The translations under genes and the position numbers were made by a program. A DNA stretch of 64,000 nt from Hyphomicrobiales bacterium (GTDB lineage: Bacteria > Pseudomonadota > Alphaproteobacteria > Rhizobiales > Rhizobiaceae): NCBI GenBank assembly GCA_900473175.1, contig UCKM01000010.1, positions 163,577 through 227,576 of the forward strand, given 5' to 3'. This document shows, one piece after another, positions 34,137 to 44,360 of this stretch (position 1 is its first letter; each line of letters opens with the position of its first letter). Under the pieces are notes generated by a model. That model saw only the letters and a program-made list of their open reading frames with translations, did no database searches and had not been told where the DNA came from.

Positions 34137-37058
34137 ATGAGCGATCAGAAGTACATTTCCATTCGCGGCGCCCGCGAACATAACTTGAAGAACATCGACC
34201 TTGATCTGCCGCGCGACAAGCTGATTGTCATGACCGGCCTGTCCGGATCCGGCAAGTCGTCGCTCGCCTTCGATACGATCTATGCCGAAGGGCAAAGGCG
34301 TTATGTCGAGAGCCTGTCCGCCTATGCGCGGCAGTTTCTCGAGATGATGCAAAAGCCCGACGTTGACCAGATCGACGGTCTTTCTCCGGCAATTTCCATT
34401 GAGCAGAAGACGACCAGCCGCAACCCGCGCTCGACGGTTGGCACTGTGACGGAGATCTACGACTATCTGCGCCTGCTTTTTGCCCGCGTCGGCGTTCCTT
34501 ATTCTCCAGCAACCGGCTTGCCCATCGAGAGCCAGACGGTCAGCCAGATGGTCGATCGCGTTCTTGCGCTCGACGAAGGCACCCGTCTGTTCATTCTTGC
34601 GCCGATCGTTCGCGGCCGAAAGGGCGAGTATCGCAAGGAACTTGCCGACCTGCAGAAGCGCGGCTTCCAGCGTGTCAAGGTTGATGGCACATTCTATGAA
34701 ATTGCCGATGTCCCGGCACTCGACAAGAAGTACAAGCACGATATCGATGTCGTCGTCGACCGCATTGTCGTGCGCTCCGACATATCGGCGCGCTTGGCCG
34801 ATAGCCTTGAAACCTGTTTGAAGCTTGCCGACGGCATCGCCGTTGCCGAATTTGCCGACAAGCCGCTTCCTGCCGACGAAACCGCAAGTGAATCCGCTAA
34901 CAAGTCCAAGAACGATACGCATGAGCGGCTCATGTTTTCGGAAAAGTTTGCCTGCCCTGTCTCCGGATTTACCATTTCCGAGATCGAGCCTCGGCTTTTC
35001 TCCTTCAACAATCCATTTGGCGCTTGCCCGACCTGCGATGGTCTTGGCACACAGAAGGCGATCGATCCGACGATGATCGTGCCGGACGAAGGCCTGACCT
35101 TGAAGAATGGCGCGATTGCGCCTTGGTCGAAGTCGAGTTCGCCTTATTACAATCAGACGCTCGATGCGCTGGGCGCCGCTTATGGTTTCAAGCTTGGCGA
35201 CCGCTGGCGCGACCTCAACGAGGAAGCCCAAAACGCCATCCTCTATGGTACGGGCAGCCGTGAAGTCCAGTTCGCCTATGATGATGGTCTGCGGTCCTAT
35301 CGGACGACCAAGCCGTTCGAGGGCGTTATCCCCAATCTGGAGCGGCGCTGGAAGGAAACGGATTCCGCCTGGTCACGCGAGGAAATTGAACGTTTCATGT
35401 CCGGAACGCCCTGCCCGGCCTGTAACGGATACCGGCTCAAGCCGGAGGCGCTGGCCGTCAAGATCGGCGGTTTGCATATCGGGCAGATCACCGAGAAATC
35501 CATCCGCCATGCCGATGCCTGGTTCCGCGATATCGACAAGACATTCAACGATAAGCAGACCGAGATTGCTGCGCGCATCCTCAAGGAAATTCGCGAGCGC
35601 TTGCGCTTCCTCAACGATGTCGGTCTCGACTATCTGGCGCTCTCGCGCAATTCCGGCACGCTCTCGGGCGGCGAAAGCCAGCGCATTCGCCTCGCCTCGC
35701 AGATCGGCTCCGGCCTGACCGGCGTGCTCTACGTGCTCGACGAGCCGTCCATCGGACTGCATCAGCGCGATAATGAACAGCTCCTGAAAACCCTGCGTCA
35801 CCTGCGCGATCTCGGCAATACGGTCATCGTCGTCGAGCACGATGAGGATGCAATCCTCACGGCGGATTATGTCGTCGACATGGGCCCGGCTGCGGGCATT
35901 CATGGCGGCGAGATTATTGCGCAAGGCACGCCCGCCGATATCATGGCGAGCCCGAAGTCGCTGACGGGCAAGTATCTCTCCGGGGATATCGAGGTGCCGG
36001 TGCCGTCCGAGCGGCGCAAGATCAACAAGAAGCGCATCAAGATCGTGGGCGCGCGCGGCAATAATCTGAAGAACGTCTCGGCGGAAATCCCGCTCGGTAC
36101 GTTCACCGCCGTAACCGGCGTATCGGGCGGCGGCAAATCGACCTTCCTTATCGAGACATTGTTCAAGGCCGCCTCGCGCCGCATCATGGGCTCGCGGGAA
36201 CACCCGGCAGATCATGATCGTATCGACGGGCTGGAGTTTCTCGACAAGGTCATCGACATCGATCAGTCACCCATCGGCCGCACGCCACGTTCCAATCCGG
36301 CAACCTATACAGGTGCATTCACGCCGATCCGCGACTGGTTTGCCGGGCTTCCCGAGGCGAAGGCGCGTGGCTACCAGCCCGGACGCTTCTCCTTCAACGT
36401 CAAGGGCGGGCGCTGCGAAGCCTGCCAGGGCGACGGCGTGATCAAGATCGAGATGCATTTCCTGCCTGACGTCTATGTCACTTGCGACGTCTGCCACGGC
36501 AAGCGCTATAATCGCGAGACGCTGGAAGTCCTGTTCAAGGGCAAGTCGATCGCCGACGTGCTGGACATGACGGTGGAGGAAGGCGCCGAGTTCTTCGCAG
36601 CCGTACCGGCGGTGCGCGACAAGTTGCAGACGCTGGCCAAGGTCGGGCTCGGCTACATCCATGTCGGCCAGCAGGCAAACACGCTTTCCGGTGGTGAAGC
36701 CCAGCGCATCAAGCTTGCCAAGGAACTTTCGCGCAAGGCCACCGGGCGCACGCTTTATATTCTTGACGAGCCGACGACGGGCCTGCATTTCCACGATGTG
36801 GCGAAACTTCTCGAAGTGCTGCACGAACTGGTCGATCAGGGCAATACTGTCGTGGTGATCGAGCACAATCTTGAGGTCATCAAGACGGCCGATTGGGTGA
36901 TCGACCTTGGACCGCATGGCGGCGATGGTGGCGGCGAGATCGTCGCAGTTGGCCGACCGGAAGATATCGTCGAGGTCGACCGCTCCTATACCGGTCACTT
37001 CCTCAAGGAGCTTTTGAACCGGCGTCCGGGACACAAGGCCCAGGCTGCTGCTGAATGA
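34137..37058 (+). CDS. uvrA: UvrABC system protein A (excinuclease ATPase)
   Basis: 973 residues from MSDQKYIS at 34137, the start that gives the family length; an ATG at 34116 adds seven residues. UvrA recognises bulky lesions and loads UvrB. Both ABC modules are present: Walker A GLSGSGKS at 34-41 and GVSGGGKS near 661, and [14 protein letters not shown] and [14 protein letters not shown] signatures. Zinc modules [17 protein letters not shown] and CEACQGDG...CDVCHGKRY are intact. Expression should rise in the SOS response (box upstream). A terminator follows directly. Confidence 0.98.
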   Translation: MSDQKYISIRGAREHNLKNIDLDLPRDKLIVMTGLSGSGKSSLAFDTIYAEGQRRYVESLSAYARQFLEMMQKPDVDQIDGLSPAISIEQKTTSRNPRSTVGTVTEIYDYLRLLFARVGVPYSPATGLPIESQTVSQMVDRVLALDEGTRLFILAPIVRGRKGEYRKELADLQKRGFQRVKVDGTFYEIADVPALDKKYKHDIDVVVDRIVVRSDISARLADSLETCLKLADGIAVAEFADKPLPADETASESANKSKNDTHERLMFSEKFACPVSGFTISEIEPRLFSFNNPFGACPTCDGLGTQKAIDPTMIVPDEGLTLKNGAIAPWSKSSSPYYNQTLDALGAAYGFKLGDRWRDLNEEAQNAILYGTGSREVQFAYDDGLRSYRTTKPFEGVIPNLERRWKETDSAWSREEIERFMSGTPCPACNGYRLKPEALAVKIGGLHIGQITEKSIRHADAWFRDIDKTFNDKQTEIAARILKEIRERLRFLNDVGLDYLALSRNSGTLSGGESQRIRLASQIGSGLTGVLYVLDEPSIGLHQRDNEQLLKTLRHLRDLGNTVIVVEHDEDAILTADYVVDMGPAAGIHGGEIIAQGTPADIMASPKSLTGKYLSGDIEVPVPSERRKINKKRIKIVGARGNNLKNVSAEIPLGTFTAVTGVSGGGKSTFLIETLFKAASRRIMGSREHPADHDRIDGLEFLDKVIDIDQSPIGRTPRSNPATYTGAFTPIRDWFAGLPEAKARGYQPGRFSFNVKGGRCEACQGDGVIKIEMHFLPDVYVTCDVCHGKRYNRETLEVLFKGKSIADVLDMTVEEGAEFFAAVPAVRDKLQTLAKVGLGYIHVGQQANTLSGGEAQRIKLAKELSRKATGRTLYILDEPTTGLHFHDVAKLLEVLHELVDQGNTVVVIEHNLEVIKTADWVIDLGPHGGDGGGEIVAVGRPEDIVEVDRSYTGHFLKELLNRRPGHKAQAAAE

Positions 37059-37062
37059 TTCA

Positions 37063-37086
37063 AAACCCGCCATTCGTGGCGGGTTT
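37063..37086 (+). terminator. Terminator after uvrA
   Basis: AAACCCGCCA (37063-37072) pairs perfectly with TGGCGGGTTT (37077-37086) around a TTCG tetraloop, four bases after the uvrA stop; the stem ends in TTT followed by CTATT. Confidence 0.85.
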
Positions 37087-37119
37087 CTATTATCTGGCAA
37101 GTGCGTGGAGGAGGAAGGA

Positions 37120-37926
37120 ATGACCGACAGCGGAACCGTGCGAACCGGCATCGGCGGATGGATTTTCGAGCCATGGCGCGGCACGTTCTATCCAAAAGGC
37201 CTCTCCAAAACCAAGGAGCTCGAATATGCCGGCCAACATCTTCAAACCATCGAGATCAACAGCACGTATTACAGCACGCAGAAGCCGGCGACCTACGCCA
37301 AATGGGCTTCGCAGGTCCCTAAAGGATTTGTCTTCTCGGTAAAGGGACACCGGTTCGTCACCAATCGCCGCGTCCTTGCCGAAGCCGGTGAATCGATAGA
37401 ATTCTTCGTCAAGTCCGGAGTCGTCGAGCTTGGTGACCGGCTCGGACCGCTGGTCTGGCAATTTGCGCCAACCAAGAAATTCGATGCAGTGGATTTCGGT
37501 GCCTTTCTTGGCCTCCTTCCGAAGGAGGAAGCGGGCGTGGCGCTGCGCCATGCCGTCGAAGTGCGCAACCCTACCTTCGTCGATGCGGATTTTGTTGCTC
37601 TCGCCCGCAAGCATGACGTTGCCGTGGTCTATGCCGAGCATTTCGAGTATCCAGAAATTGCCGATGTCACCGGCGATTTCGTTTACGCTCGCCTGCAAAA
37701 AGGCGATGACGCGGTCGAGACCGCCTATCCGGCTGAAGCGCTCGACAAATGGGCAGACCGCGTCAAAATTTGGGCGCGAGGCGATGTGCCCGGTGATCTG
37801 CCTCTGGTGGCGCCGGACCAGAGTCCTGAAAAACGCGGCCGCGATGTTTTTGTCTATTTCATCCATGAAGGCAAAGTGCACGCTCCGCAGGCAGCACAGG
37901 CGCTCGCGCATCGACTCAAAGAGTAG
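37120..37926 (+). CDS. DUF72 family protein
   Basis: 268 residues from MTDSGTV at 37120, just behind the strong ribosome site GGAGGAGGAAGGA. The family is a TIM-barrel-like DUF72 fold; typical motifs are GIGGWIFEPWRGTFYPKG, LQTIEINSTYY, FSVKGHRFVTN, EVRNPTF and VYARLQ. Function is unknown. Residue EINSTYY and EVRNP line the presumed active-site face. It stands alone between the uvrA terminator and the glnB promoter region. Confidence 0.9.
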   Translation: MTDSGTVRTGIGGWIFEPWRGTFYPKGLSKTKELEYAGQHLQTIEINSTYYSTQKPATYAKWASQVPKGFVFSVKGHRFVTNRRVLAEAGESIEFFVKSGVVELGDRLGPLVWQFAPTKKFDAVDFGAFLGLLPKEEAGVALRHAVEVRNPTFVDADFVALARKHDVAVVYAEHFEYPEIADVTGDFVYARLQKGDDAVETAYPAEALDKWADRVKIWARGDVPGDLPLVAPDQSPEKRGRDVFVYFIHEGKVHAPQAAQALAHRLKE

Positions 37927-38104
37927 TTCAGAAATATTCGCGGCTTTTGGTGGCCACAAAATGTGCATCGTGCATATTTTTTAGCCATTACGAGTGGATC
38001 GATTGCTGCCCGTTGGGATAACTTGGTGAAGCGAAATTGCCGAAAGTTAGGGCCATTGGCGGTGCCGCGCCAGATTCAACGAATATTTAATTCTGGGAGC
38101 CGAA

Positions 38105-38122
38105 TTGGCATGGTTCCTGCTT
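38105..38122 (+). promoter_or_regulatory. Sigma-54 promoter of glnB
   Basis: TTGGCATGGTTCCTGCTT contains the invariant GG at 38107-38108 and GC at 38119-38120 with exactly ten bases between, the -24/-12 signature. It lies 60 bases before the glnB ATG. A symmetric element ATGTGCATCGTGCATAT at 37961-37977, about 135 bases upstream, sits where an NtrC enhancer would be expected but is not a good NtrC consensus. Confidence 0.7.
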
Positions 38123-38165
38123 TTGTTGAGGCAAGCGGGCAAGAGGCTCGTTTTGTTATACATAG

Positions 38166-38519
<354 letters not shown>

Positions 38520-38589
38520 CTACTGCACCCATCCGCTGGCACGTTCGCGCCGGCAAGCCAATCATCGTCATCGAGTGAGGAAAATAGAC

Positions 38590-39999
38590 ATGACCACAGC
38601 TAAAGACATATTGAAACAGATCAAGGACAACGACGTAAAGTTCCTTGATCTTCGTTTCACCGATCCCAAGGGCAAGCTGCAGCACGTGACGATGGATATT
38701 GCTGAGGTTGACGAAGACATGTTTGCCGATGGCGTGATGTTCGACGGCTCCTCCATTGCCGGCTGGAAGGCCATCAACGAATCCGACATGGTTCTCATGC
38801 CGGACACCGACACGGTTCACATGGACCCGTTCTTCGCCCAGTCCACGATGGTTATTCTCTGCGACATTCTCGATCCGATTTCGGGCGAATCCTACAATCG
38901 CGATCCGCGCGGGACGGCCAAGAAAGCCGAAGCCTATATGAAGGCCGAAGGCATCGGCGACACGATCTTCGTTGGTCCGGAAGCCGAATTCTTCGTTTTC
39001 GACGACGTCAAGTACAAGGCTGATCCCTACAATACAGGTTTCAAGCTCGACTCAACTGAACTTCCGTCCAATGACGACACCGATTACGAGACCGGCAACC
39101 TCGGTCACCGTCCTCGCATAAAGGGTGGGTACTTTCCGGTTCCTCCGGTCGATTCAGCGCAGGATATGCGTTCCGAGATGCTCACTGTACTCACCGAGAT
39201 GGGTGTCCGCGTCGAGAAGCATCACCACGAAGTGGCCGCTGCCCAGCACGAACTCGGCATCAAGTTCGACGCGCTTACGCGCAACGCCGACAAAATGCTG
39301 ATCTACAAGTATGTCGTGCATCAGGTGGCAAATGCCTATGGCAAGACCGCTACCTTCATGCCGAAGCCGGTCTTCGGTGACAATGGCTCGGGCATGCACG
39401 TTCATATGTCGATCTGGAAGGACGGCAAGCCGACATTTGCCGGCAATGAATATGCCGGACTGTCGGAGAACTGTCTCTTCTTCATCGGCGGCGTCATCAA
39501 GCATGCCAAGGCAATCAACGCCTTCACCAACCCGTCAACCAACTCCTACAAGCGCCTGGTTCCCGGCTATGAAGCACCGGTTCTGCTGGCCTATTCCGCC
39601 CGCAACCGTTCGGCTTCCTGCCGCATCCCCTTCGGTTCCTCGCCGAAGTCCAAGCGCGTCGAAATCCGCTTCCCGGATCCGGCAGCCAACCCGTATCTCG
39701 GGTTCAGCGCGATGCTGATGGCCGGTCTCGACGGCATCAAGAACAAGATCCACCCCGGCCAGCCGATGGACAAAGACCTTTACGATCTGCCAGCCAAGGA
39801 ACTCAAGAAGATCCCGACGGTTTGCGGCTCACTGCGTGAAGCCTTGCAGAGCCTCGACAAGGATCGCGGATTCCTCAAGGCCGGCGGCGTGTTCGATGAC
39901 GATCAGATCGATTCATTCATCGAATTGAAAATGGCCGAAGTGATGCGCTTTGAAATGACTCCGCATCCGGTCGAATACGACATGTACTACTCGATCTGA
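38590..39999 (+). CDS. glnA: Glutamine synthetase type I
   Basis: 469 residues from MTTAKDIL at 38590, preceded by GAGGA. GSI makes glutamine from glutamate, ammonia and ATP as a dodecamer. Motifs: [10 protein letters not shown], the GPEAEFFVF and [10 protein letters not shown] metal-ligand segments, and [10 protein letters not shown]. The adenylylation site is Tyr398 in DKDLYDLP, so activity is set by GlnE, which is itself steered by GlnB next door. Cotranscribed with glnB and closed by a strong terminator. Confidence 0.98.
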   Translation: MTTAKDILKQIKDNDVKFLDLRFTDPKGKLQHVTMDIAEVDEDMFADGVMFDGSSIAGWKAINESDMVLMPDTDTVHMDPFFAQSTMVILCDILDPISGESYNRDPRGTAKKAEAYMKAEGIGDTIFVGPEAEFFVFDDVKYKADPYNTGFKLDSTELPSNDDTDYETGNLGHRPRIKGGYFPVPPVDSAQDMRSEMLTVLTEMGVRVEKHHHEVAAAQHELGIKFDALTRNADKMLIYKYVVHQVANAYGKTATFMPKPVFGDNGSGMHVHMSIWKDGKPTFAGNEYAGLSENCLFFIGGVIKHAKAINAFTNPSTNSYKRLVPGYEAPVLLAYSARNRSASCRIPFGSSPKSKRVEIRFPDPAANPYLGFSAMLMAGLDGIKNKIHPGQPMDKDLYDLPAKELKKIPTVCGSLREALQSLDKDRGFLKAGGVFDDDQIDSFIELKMAEVMRFEMTPHPVEYDMYYSI

Positions 40000-40031
40000 C
40001 CGGATCGATTGGACCAAACCCAGCTCTGAAG

Positions 40032-40068
40032 ACCCCCGAAAGTCGGACATCCACTTTCGGGGGTTTTT
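40032..40068 (+). terminator. Terminator after glnBA
   Basis: A perfect 12-base stem ACCCCCGAAAGT (40032-40043) / ACTTTCGGGGGT (40053-40064) and a T-run follow glnA by 32 bases. It sits between convergent glnA and atp12, and can serve both. Confidence 0.92.
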
Positions 40069-40075
40069 ATGCGTC

Positions 40076-40876
40076 CTAGGCAGAACTGACGGCCCGCAGC
40101 ATCTTGACCGCAGCAGCCATTTCGCGTTCGCGGACCGCCCGGCGAGCGGCAGCTTCCGCATCCTCACCCCAATGTTCGATGGTCCAGTCCTCGTCAACGT
40201 GGGCGAGCTTCCAGGCTTCGTCACCTGTGATTTCGCCTCTTGCTACCGCCAAGGCCAGGATCGCCGACCCGGTAAGTGTGGTAATCGTGTGCAGGGCCGC
40301 AATGGCGAAGGGATCGCCAAACTGGCCAAGATGCACACTGAAGGCTGTCAGTGCCTCGCGTGGCTGCTCCACATGCATCACCCCTTCGGCCAGCACGAAA
40401 CGTGCGCCGAGCTTGGATGCCGCCCAGTCTATGACCGGATCCCAAAGTTGCGTCTGCCGGTCGACAAGCCTTTCCGGCGAACCGGCGCGGTAGCACAGCA
40501 TGTCTGACGATGCGAAACGCAATACATCCTCGAGTACGGCTTGCGGGTCGTGCGCAACGCCGTCGATTGCTGTGTTGGCGATGCGTGTCGCCGGCATGCG
40601 CGCCGGATCGATTTCCTTCTCTTGCGCGGCAAATTCATCGGCAATCAATTGGGCTGCGCTGCGCGTGGGCAACGCGAGCATCTGGCGTACGGGGGTCTTG
40701 ACGGCCCGCCCGTCCAGTTCGATGGCAAATGTGCCATTGTGTTCGACGACGGCCGCTTCCTTGTAGAAACGCTTGGGCAAGGGCAACTTTGACTGGATTT
40801 GCGCTCGCCGGACCGGATCGGGATCGGACAGACCCTCTTTCGAATCCAAATTGAAGAGATCGTTGCGCATGTTCAA
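40076..40876 (-). CDS. ATP12-family F1F0-ATPase assembly chaperone
   Basis: 266 residues. The family, shared by alphaproteobacteria and mitochondria, binds the alpha subunit of F1-ATPase before assembly. Motifs: KRFYKEAAVVEHNGTFAIEL, GRAVKTPVRQMLALP, ADEFAAQEKEIDPARMP, SSDMLCYRAGSPERLVDRQ and WDPVIDWA. The N-terminal start is either 40876 or the ATG two codons later. It follows the pseudouridine synthase gene by 46 bases on the same strand; a HAD-type hydrolase gene that often separates the two in rhizobia is missing here. Confidence 0.93.
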   Translation of the reverse strand: MNMRNDLFNLDSKEGLSDPDPVRRAQIQSKLPLPKRFYKEAAVVEHNGTFAIELDGRAVKTPVRQMLALPTRSAAQLIADEFAAQEKEIDPARMPATRIANTAIDGVAHDPQAVLEDVLRFASSDMLCYRAGSPERLVDRQTQLWDPVIDWAASKLGARFVLAEGVMHVEQPREALTAFSVHLGQFGDPFAIAALHTITTLTGSAILALAVARGEITGDEAWKLAHVDEDWTIEHWGEDAEAAARRAVREREMAAAVKMLRAVSSA

Positions 40877-40922
40877 ATTCCGTCTGACCAGTTAATTATC
40901 GAATGTGGATTGCCGCGGCGAG

Positions 40923-41912
40923 TCAATCTTTCTCGTCCGCGTCGTTCTCGTCGAAGCCCAACAGGTTCCACGATTGCACCATATGCGGAGGCAGCGGCGC
41001 GGTGACGTCGATCACGCCGCCGGATGGATTAGGAATGCGGATACGGCGGGCATGCAGATGCAGCCGATTCTGCATGCCACCCGGAAACGACCAGTTGGTA
41101 TCCGCTTCGAAATATTTCGGATCCCCGATGATCGGGCAGCCAATGTGAGCTGCATGGACACGCAATTGGTGTGTACGGCCCGTATAGGGCTCCATCTCCA
41201 GCCAGGTCAGGACCTGACCGGCGGATTCGATCACACGGTAATAGGAGACGGCATGATCAGAATCCGGTTCGCCGTGTTTGGCGATGCGCATGCGATCGCC
41301 GTCGGGCGTGGTTTCCTTGACCAGCCAGGTGGTGACCTTGTCTTCACGCTTGCGGGGCACGCCCTTGACCAGCGCCCAATAGGTCTTCTTGGTCTCGCGT
41401 TCGCGAAAGGCAGCAGTCAGTGCCTGCGCCGCGCCGCGGGTACGCGCCACGACGAGCACGCCGGACGTATCCCGGTCGAGCCGGTGCACGAGCCGCGGCT
41501 TCTCTCCCTTTTTGTTGCGCCAGGCTTCGAGCATGTCATCGACATGGCGGTTGACACCGGAACCACCCTGTACGGCAAGGCCTGCCGGCTTATTGAAAAC
41601 GAATACCTTTGGATCCTCATAGAGCAGCATTTGCGACAGCACGTCGCCATCCTCGCGCCCGCGAATGCTCTTGCCCGTCAGATGACCCTCAGCCTTGGAA
41701 TCCACCGGCAACGGGGGAATCCGTACGGTCTGCCCGGCCTGCAACCTGGTGTCGGATTTGGCACGCGAACCATCGATCCTGATCTGCCCGGACCGCAGCA
41801 GCTTTTGCAGATGGCCAAAGCCGAGACCGGGATAATGTACCTTGAACCACCGGTCGAGGCGCATCTCCGCCTCCCCCGTATCGACCGTTTTCTGTTCTAC
41901 CGTTGCCATCAA
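40923..41912 (-). CDS. rluC: RluA-family 23S rRNA pseudouridine synthase (RluC-like)
   Basis: 329 residues. An N-terminal S4 RNA-binding domain (MRLDRWFKVHYPGLGFGHLQ) precedes the RluA catalytic domain with its Asp in LVHRLDRDTSGVLVVART. RluC-type enzymes modify positions 955, 2504 and 2580 of 23S rRNA in E. coli, and the S4-RluA layout fits RluC/RluD; the exact site here is unknown. The C-terminus is acidic (DENDADEKD). The ATG at 41912 is the start; upstream is a 580-base gene-free stretch. Confidence 0.9.
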   Translation of the reverse strand: MMATVEQKTVDTGEAEMRLDRWFKVHYPGLGFGHLQKLLRSGQIRIDGSRAKSDTRLQAGQTVRIPPLPVDSKAEGHLTGKSIRGREDGDVLSQMLLYEDPKVFVFNKPAGLAVQGGSGVNRHVDDMLEAWRNKKGEKPRLVHRLDRDTSGVLVVARTRGAAQALTAAFRERETKKTYWALVKGVPRKREDKVTTWLVKETTPDGDRMRIAKHGEPDSDHAVSYYRVIESAGQVLTWLEMEPYTGRTHQLRVHAAHIGCPIIGDPKYFEADTNWSFPGGMQNRLHLHARRIRIPNPSGGVIDVTAPLPPHMVQSWNLLGFDENDADEKD

Positions 41913-42492
41913 TTGTGCCTTTCAATGACCTTTTTGGAATGTTCAGCCTGATTTGGCAGATGGTGCGGTTACGAAAACCGTAGCACAGCGGACATTGGTC
42001 CAAGGGCACCGGAAGCGCAAAAGCCGCCTCAAGATGCCGTCAGGTTGGAGATATCAAAAGGTCTTTCAGGCCTGCGCATAACATTATGCGGCACGTCTTG
42101 CGAGCCAAAATCCTAAAAACAGCACGCCAAGCGCAGGATCGCACCCATCATCACATCACCGGAGCTTTTGAGCGCCAGCAATTATCGAAGTTCAAGATGC
42201 AAGCCCATACCGAAAGCACACTTCATCAAGCCCCTGCTTGAACGTTGCAATAGCGCCCTCACACCGCCGGTTGCGTGAAGTATTGATATGTTCATTCTAC
42301 ATTCAGCTAGGCCAGTTTATTTTGCGATCTCAAATGGTTGAATCATCACGGGACGTTACGCGACGTAGAAAATTGTTCCTTGTAGGAACGGAAAACTACG
42401 ATGACTCTAAAGCATTGAATATTGCGGTGCACAAGAGTCTGATGCAGAGTCAATCTGCGGCGAGTAGCGGCCAGAGCAAGCGGAGTGGCAAA
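41913..42492. other. Gene-free interval upstream of ndvA
   Basis: 580 bases between the divergent rluC-type gene and the chosen ndvA start. An in-frame extension of ndvA to 42238 has no ribosome site and no family similarity. I see one plausible promoter, TTGTTC (42373-42378), 18 bases, TACGAT (42397-42402), and a small inverted repeat GTTCC/GGAAC (42375-42388) on its -35 box. The rest shows no coding pattern or strong structure. Confidence 0.5.
42373..42402 (+). promoter_or_regulatory. Candidate ndvA promoter
   Basis: TTGTTC, 18-base spacer, TACGAT, about 90 bases before the GTG start. The inverted repeat GTTCC-TTGT-GGAAC overlaps the -35 box and could bind a regulator. Pattern-based only. 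Confidence 0.3.
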
Positions 42493-44268
42493 GTGTCATT
42501 GTTACAGATCTATTGGAAATCACTCCAATATCTTGGTGCTGAAAAGCGCGCGACAGTGTTTATCTGCGTGGTGAACGTGGCTTTGGCTTTGACTATGCTG
42601 CTTGAGCCCATCCTTGTAGGCCGCGTCATCCAGGCAATCTCTACAAAATCAGCCATTTGGCCACCGTTGAGCCAATTGGCCGGTGTTGGCTTGTTCCATA
42701 TCGCCGCAAACGTACTCGTTTCGCGCGAAGCGGATCGGCTCGCGCATCGTCGCAAGCTTTCGGTGCTGACCGAATCCTACAATCGCGTCATCAGCATGCC
42801 CCTCTCCTGGCATCACCAGCGCGGCACATCCAATGCCTTGCACACCCTTTTGCGCGCCGTCGAAACCCTTTTCGGCTTGTGGCTGGAATTCATGCGCACC
42901 CACCTTGCAACCATTGTTGCTCTCGGCGGGCTTGTTCCGCTGGCCTTGTCGCAGGATTGGCGCCTTGCCTCGGTTCTGGCCGTCCTTGGCGTGGTCTATG
43001 TCGTTGTCAGCCGTGTCGTCACTGCCAAGACCAAGGATGGTCAGGCGCAGGTCGAGCGCCATCACATTACCGCCTTCAGTCACGTCACCGACTCGATGGG
43101 TAACATCTCTGTTCTTCAGAGCTACAACCGCGTCGAGGAAGAGACCCGCGCATTGCAGACCTATGCAAAGCAGTTGCTTGACTCACAGTATCCGGTGCTC
43201 AATTGGTGGGCTCTGGCCAGCGGCATCAACCGTATGGCTTCGACCATTTCAATGATCGTCGTTCTGTTTCTCGGCTCATATTTCGTTTCGCATGGTGAAA
43301 TGAATGTAGGTCAGGTCGTGGCATTCACTGGTTTTGCTGCCCTGTTGATTGGCCGGCTTGACCAGCTTAGTGCTTTCGTCAACCAGATTTTCGCTGCGCG
43401 CGCCAAGCTCGAAGACTTCTACGAGATGGAAGCATCCGCCGCTTACCAGGCCGAACCCAAGAACGTGCACGACATCGACAATGTCAGTGGTGACGTGGAG
43501 TTCGAGAACGTCTCGTTCGAGTTCGCCAATTCCTCGCAGGGGCTGAAAAACGTCTCCTTCAAGGCAAAGGCAGGCCAGACTGTTGCTATCGTCGGCCCGA
43601 CCGGGGCTGGCAAGACAACGCTGATCAACCTGCTGCAGCGTGTCTACGACCCGAAGGAAGGCCGCATCCTCGTCGACGGTATCGATACCAGGACGATCAG
43701 TCGCCGTTCGCTGCGCAACGCCATCGCGACCGTGTTCCAGGATGCCGGTATGTTCAATCGCTCGATTGAGGACAACATTCGCGTTGGTCGTCCGAAGGCA
43801 AGTGAAGCGGACGTACTTGCTGCCGCTGAGGCCGCCGATGCGAGCGACTTCATTCTCTCCAAGTCGGCCGGTTACGGTACGGTTGTCGGCGAGCGCGGTT
43901 CACAGCTTTCCGGCGGTGAACGCCAGCGCGTTGCCATTGCTCGTGCCATTCTCAAGGATGCGCCGATCCTGGTGCTCGATGAGGCCACCAGTGCGCTCGA
44001 TGTGGAAACAGAAGCCCGCGTCAAGGTTGCCGTCGACAAATTGTGCCAGAACCGTACGACCTTTATCATTGCCCATCGTCTCTCGACGGTTCGCGATGCA
44101 GACATCGTGCTCTTCATGGATCAGGGACAGGTGATCGAGTCCGGCAGCTTTGACGAACTGGCACGCCAGAACGGCCGCTTCACCTCGCTGCTCAAGGCCG
44201 GTGGCCTGAAGCTCGATGACGATACCGCGAAAGTCACACCCTTCCCGCGCCAGCCGGAAGCCGCTTGA
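42493..44268 (+). CDS. ndvA: Cyclic beta-1,2-glucan ABC exporter (NdvA/ChvA)
   Basis: 591 residues from a GTG at 42493, chosen because GGAG stands 7 bases before it and the sequence then reads like NdvA from its first residue (SLLQIYWKSLQYLGAEKRAT). Longer starts at 42238, 42334 or 42442 exceed the family length. An ABC type-1 membrane domain with about six helices precedes the nucleotide-binding domain: Walker A GPTGAGKTT near 368, signature LSGGERQRVAIARA near 472, Walker B ILVLDEATSALD. It exports cyclic glucans to the periplasm, needed for osmotic adaptation and host interaction in rhizobia and Brucella. A 7-base tandem repeat starts at the stop codon. Confidence 0.93.
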   Translation: MSLLQIYWKSLQYLGAEKRATVFICVVNVALALTMLLEPILVGRVIQAISTKSAIWPPLSQLAGVGLFHIAANVLVSREADRLAHRRKLSVLTESYNRVISMPLSWHHQRGTSNALHTLLRAVETLFGLWLEFMRTHLATIVALGGLVPLALSQDWRLASVLAVLGVVYVVVSRVVTAKTKDGQAQVERHHITAFSHVTDSMGNISVLQSYNRVEEETRALQTYAKQLLDSQYPVLNWWALASGINRMASTISMIVVLFLGSYFVSHGEMNVGQVVAFTGFAALLIGRLDQLSAFVNQIFAARAKLEDFYEMEASAAYQAEPKNVHDIDNVSGDVEFENVSFEFANSSQGLKNVSFKAKAGQTVAIVGPTGAGKTTLINLLQRVYDPKEGRILVDGIDTRTISRRSLRNAIATVFQDAGMFNRSIEDNIRVGRPKASEADVLAAAEAADASDFILSKSAGYGTVVGERGSQLSGGERQRVAIARAILKDAPILVLDEATSALDVETEARVKVAVDKLCQNRTTFIIAHRLSTVRDADIVLFMDQGQVIESGSFDELARQNGRFTSLLKAGGLKLDDDTAKVTPFPRQPEAA

Positions 44269-44302
44269 TCACTTATCACTTATCACTTATCACTTATCAC
44301 TT
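44268..44302. repeat. Tandem repeat (ATCACTT)5
   Basis: Five perfect copies of ATCACTT begin with the last base of the ndvA stop codon and end in ATCGCTGATCG. It lies in the short interval before the shared terminator. Copy number may vary between strains by slippage; it is outside the reading frame. Confidence 0.9.
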
Positions 44303-44329
44303 ATCGCTGATCGCCAAGTATTTGCGTAG

Positions 44330-44360
44330 AAAAAGGGCCGCTTTTTCAGCGGCCCTTTTT
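44330..44360. terminator. Bidirectional terminator between ndvA and rarA
   Basis: AAAAAGGGCCGC (44330-44341) pairs with GCGGCCCTTTTT (44349-44360) around TTTTTCA. T-runs on both strands make it serve both convergent genes; its right arm overlaps the rarA stop codon (44359-44361). Confidence 0.9.

Noticed and set aside
34122..35231. A 369-codon minus-strand frame
   Set aside because: Antisense shadow of uvrA; it arises from codon bias and has no domain.
37961..37977. NtrC enhancer before glnB
   Set aside because: The element is symmetric and well placed but does not match the usual GCAC-N-GTGC type site closely enough to call.
40905..41951. A 348-codon plus-strand frame
   Set aside because: Antisense to the rluC-type gene.
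42238..42492. N-terminal extension of ndvA by 85 residues
   Set aside because: No ribosome site, exceeds the family length, while the GTG at 42493 has GGAG at good spacing and the family N-terminus.
44268..44302. CRISPR-like array
   Set aside because: Units are 7 bases with no spacers and no cas genes are nearby.
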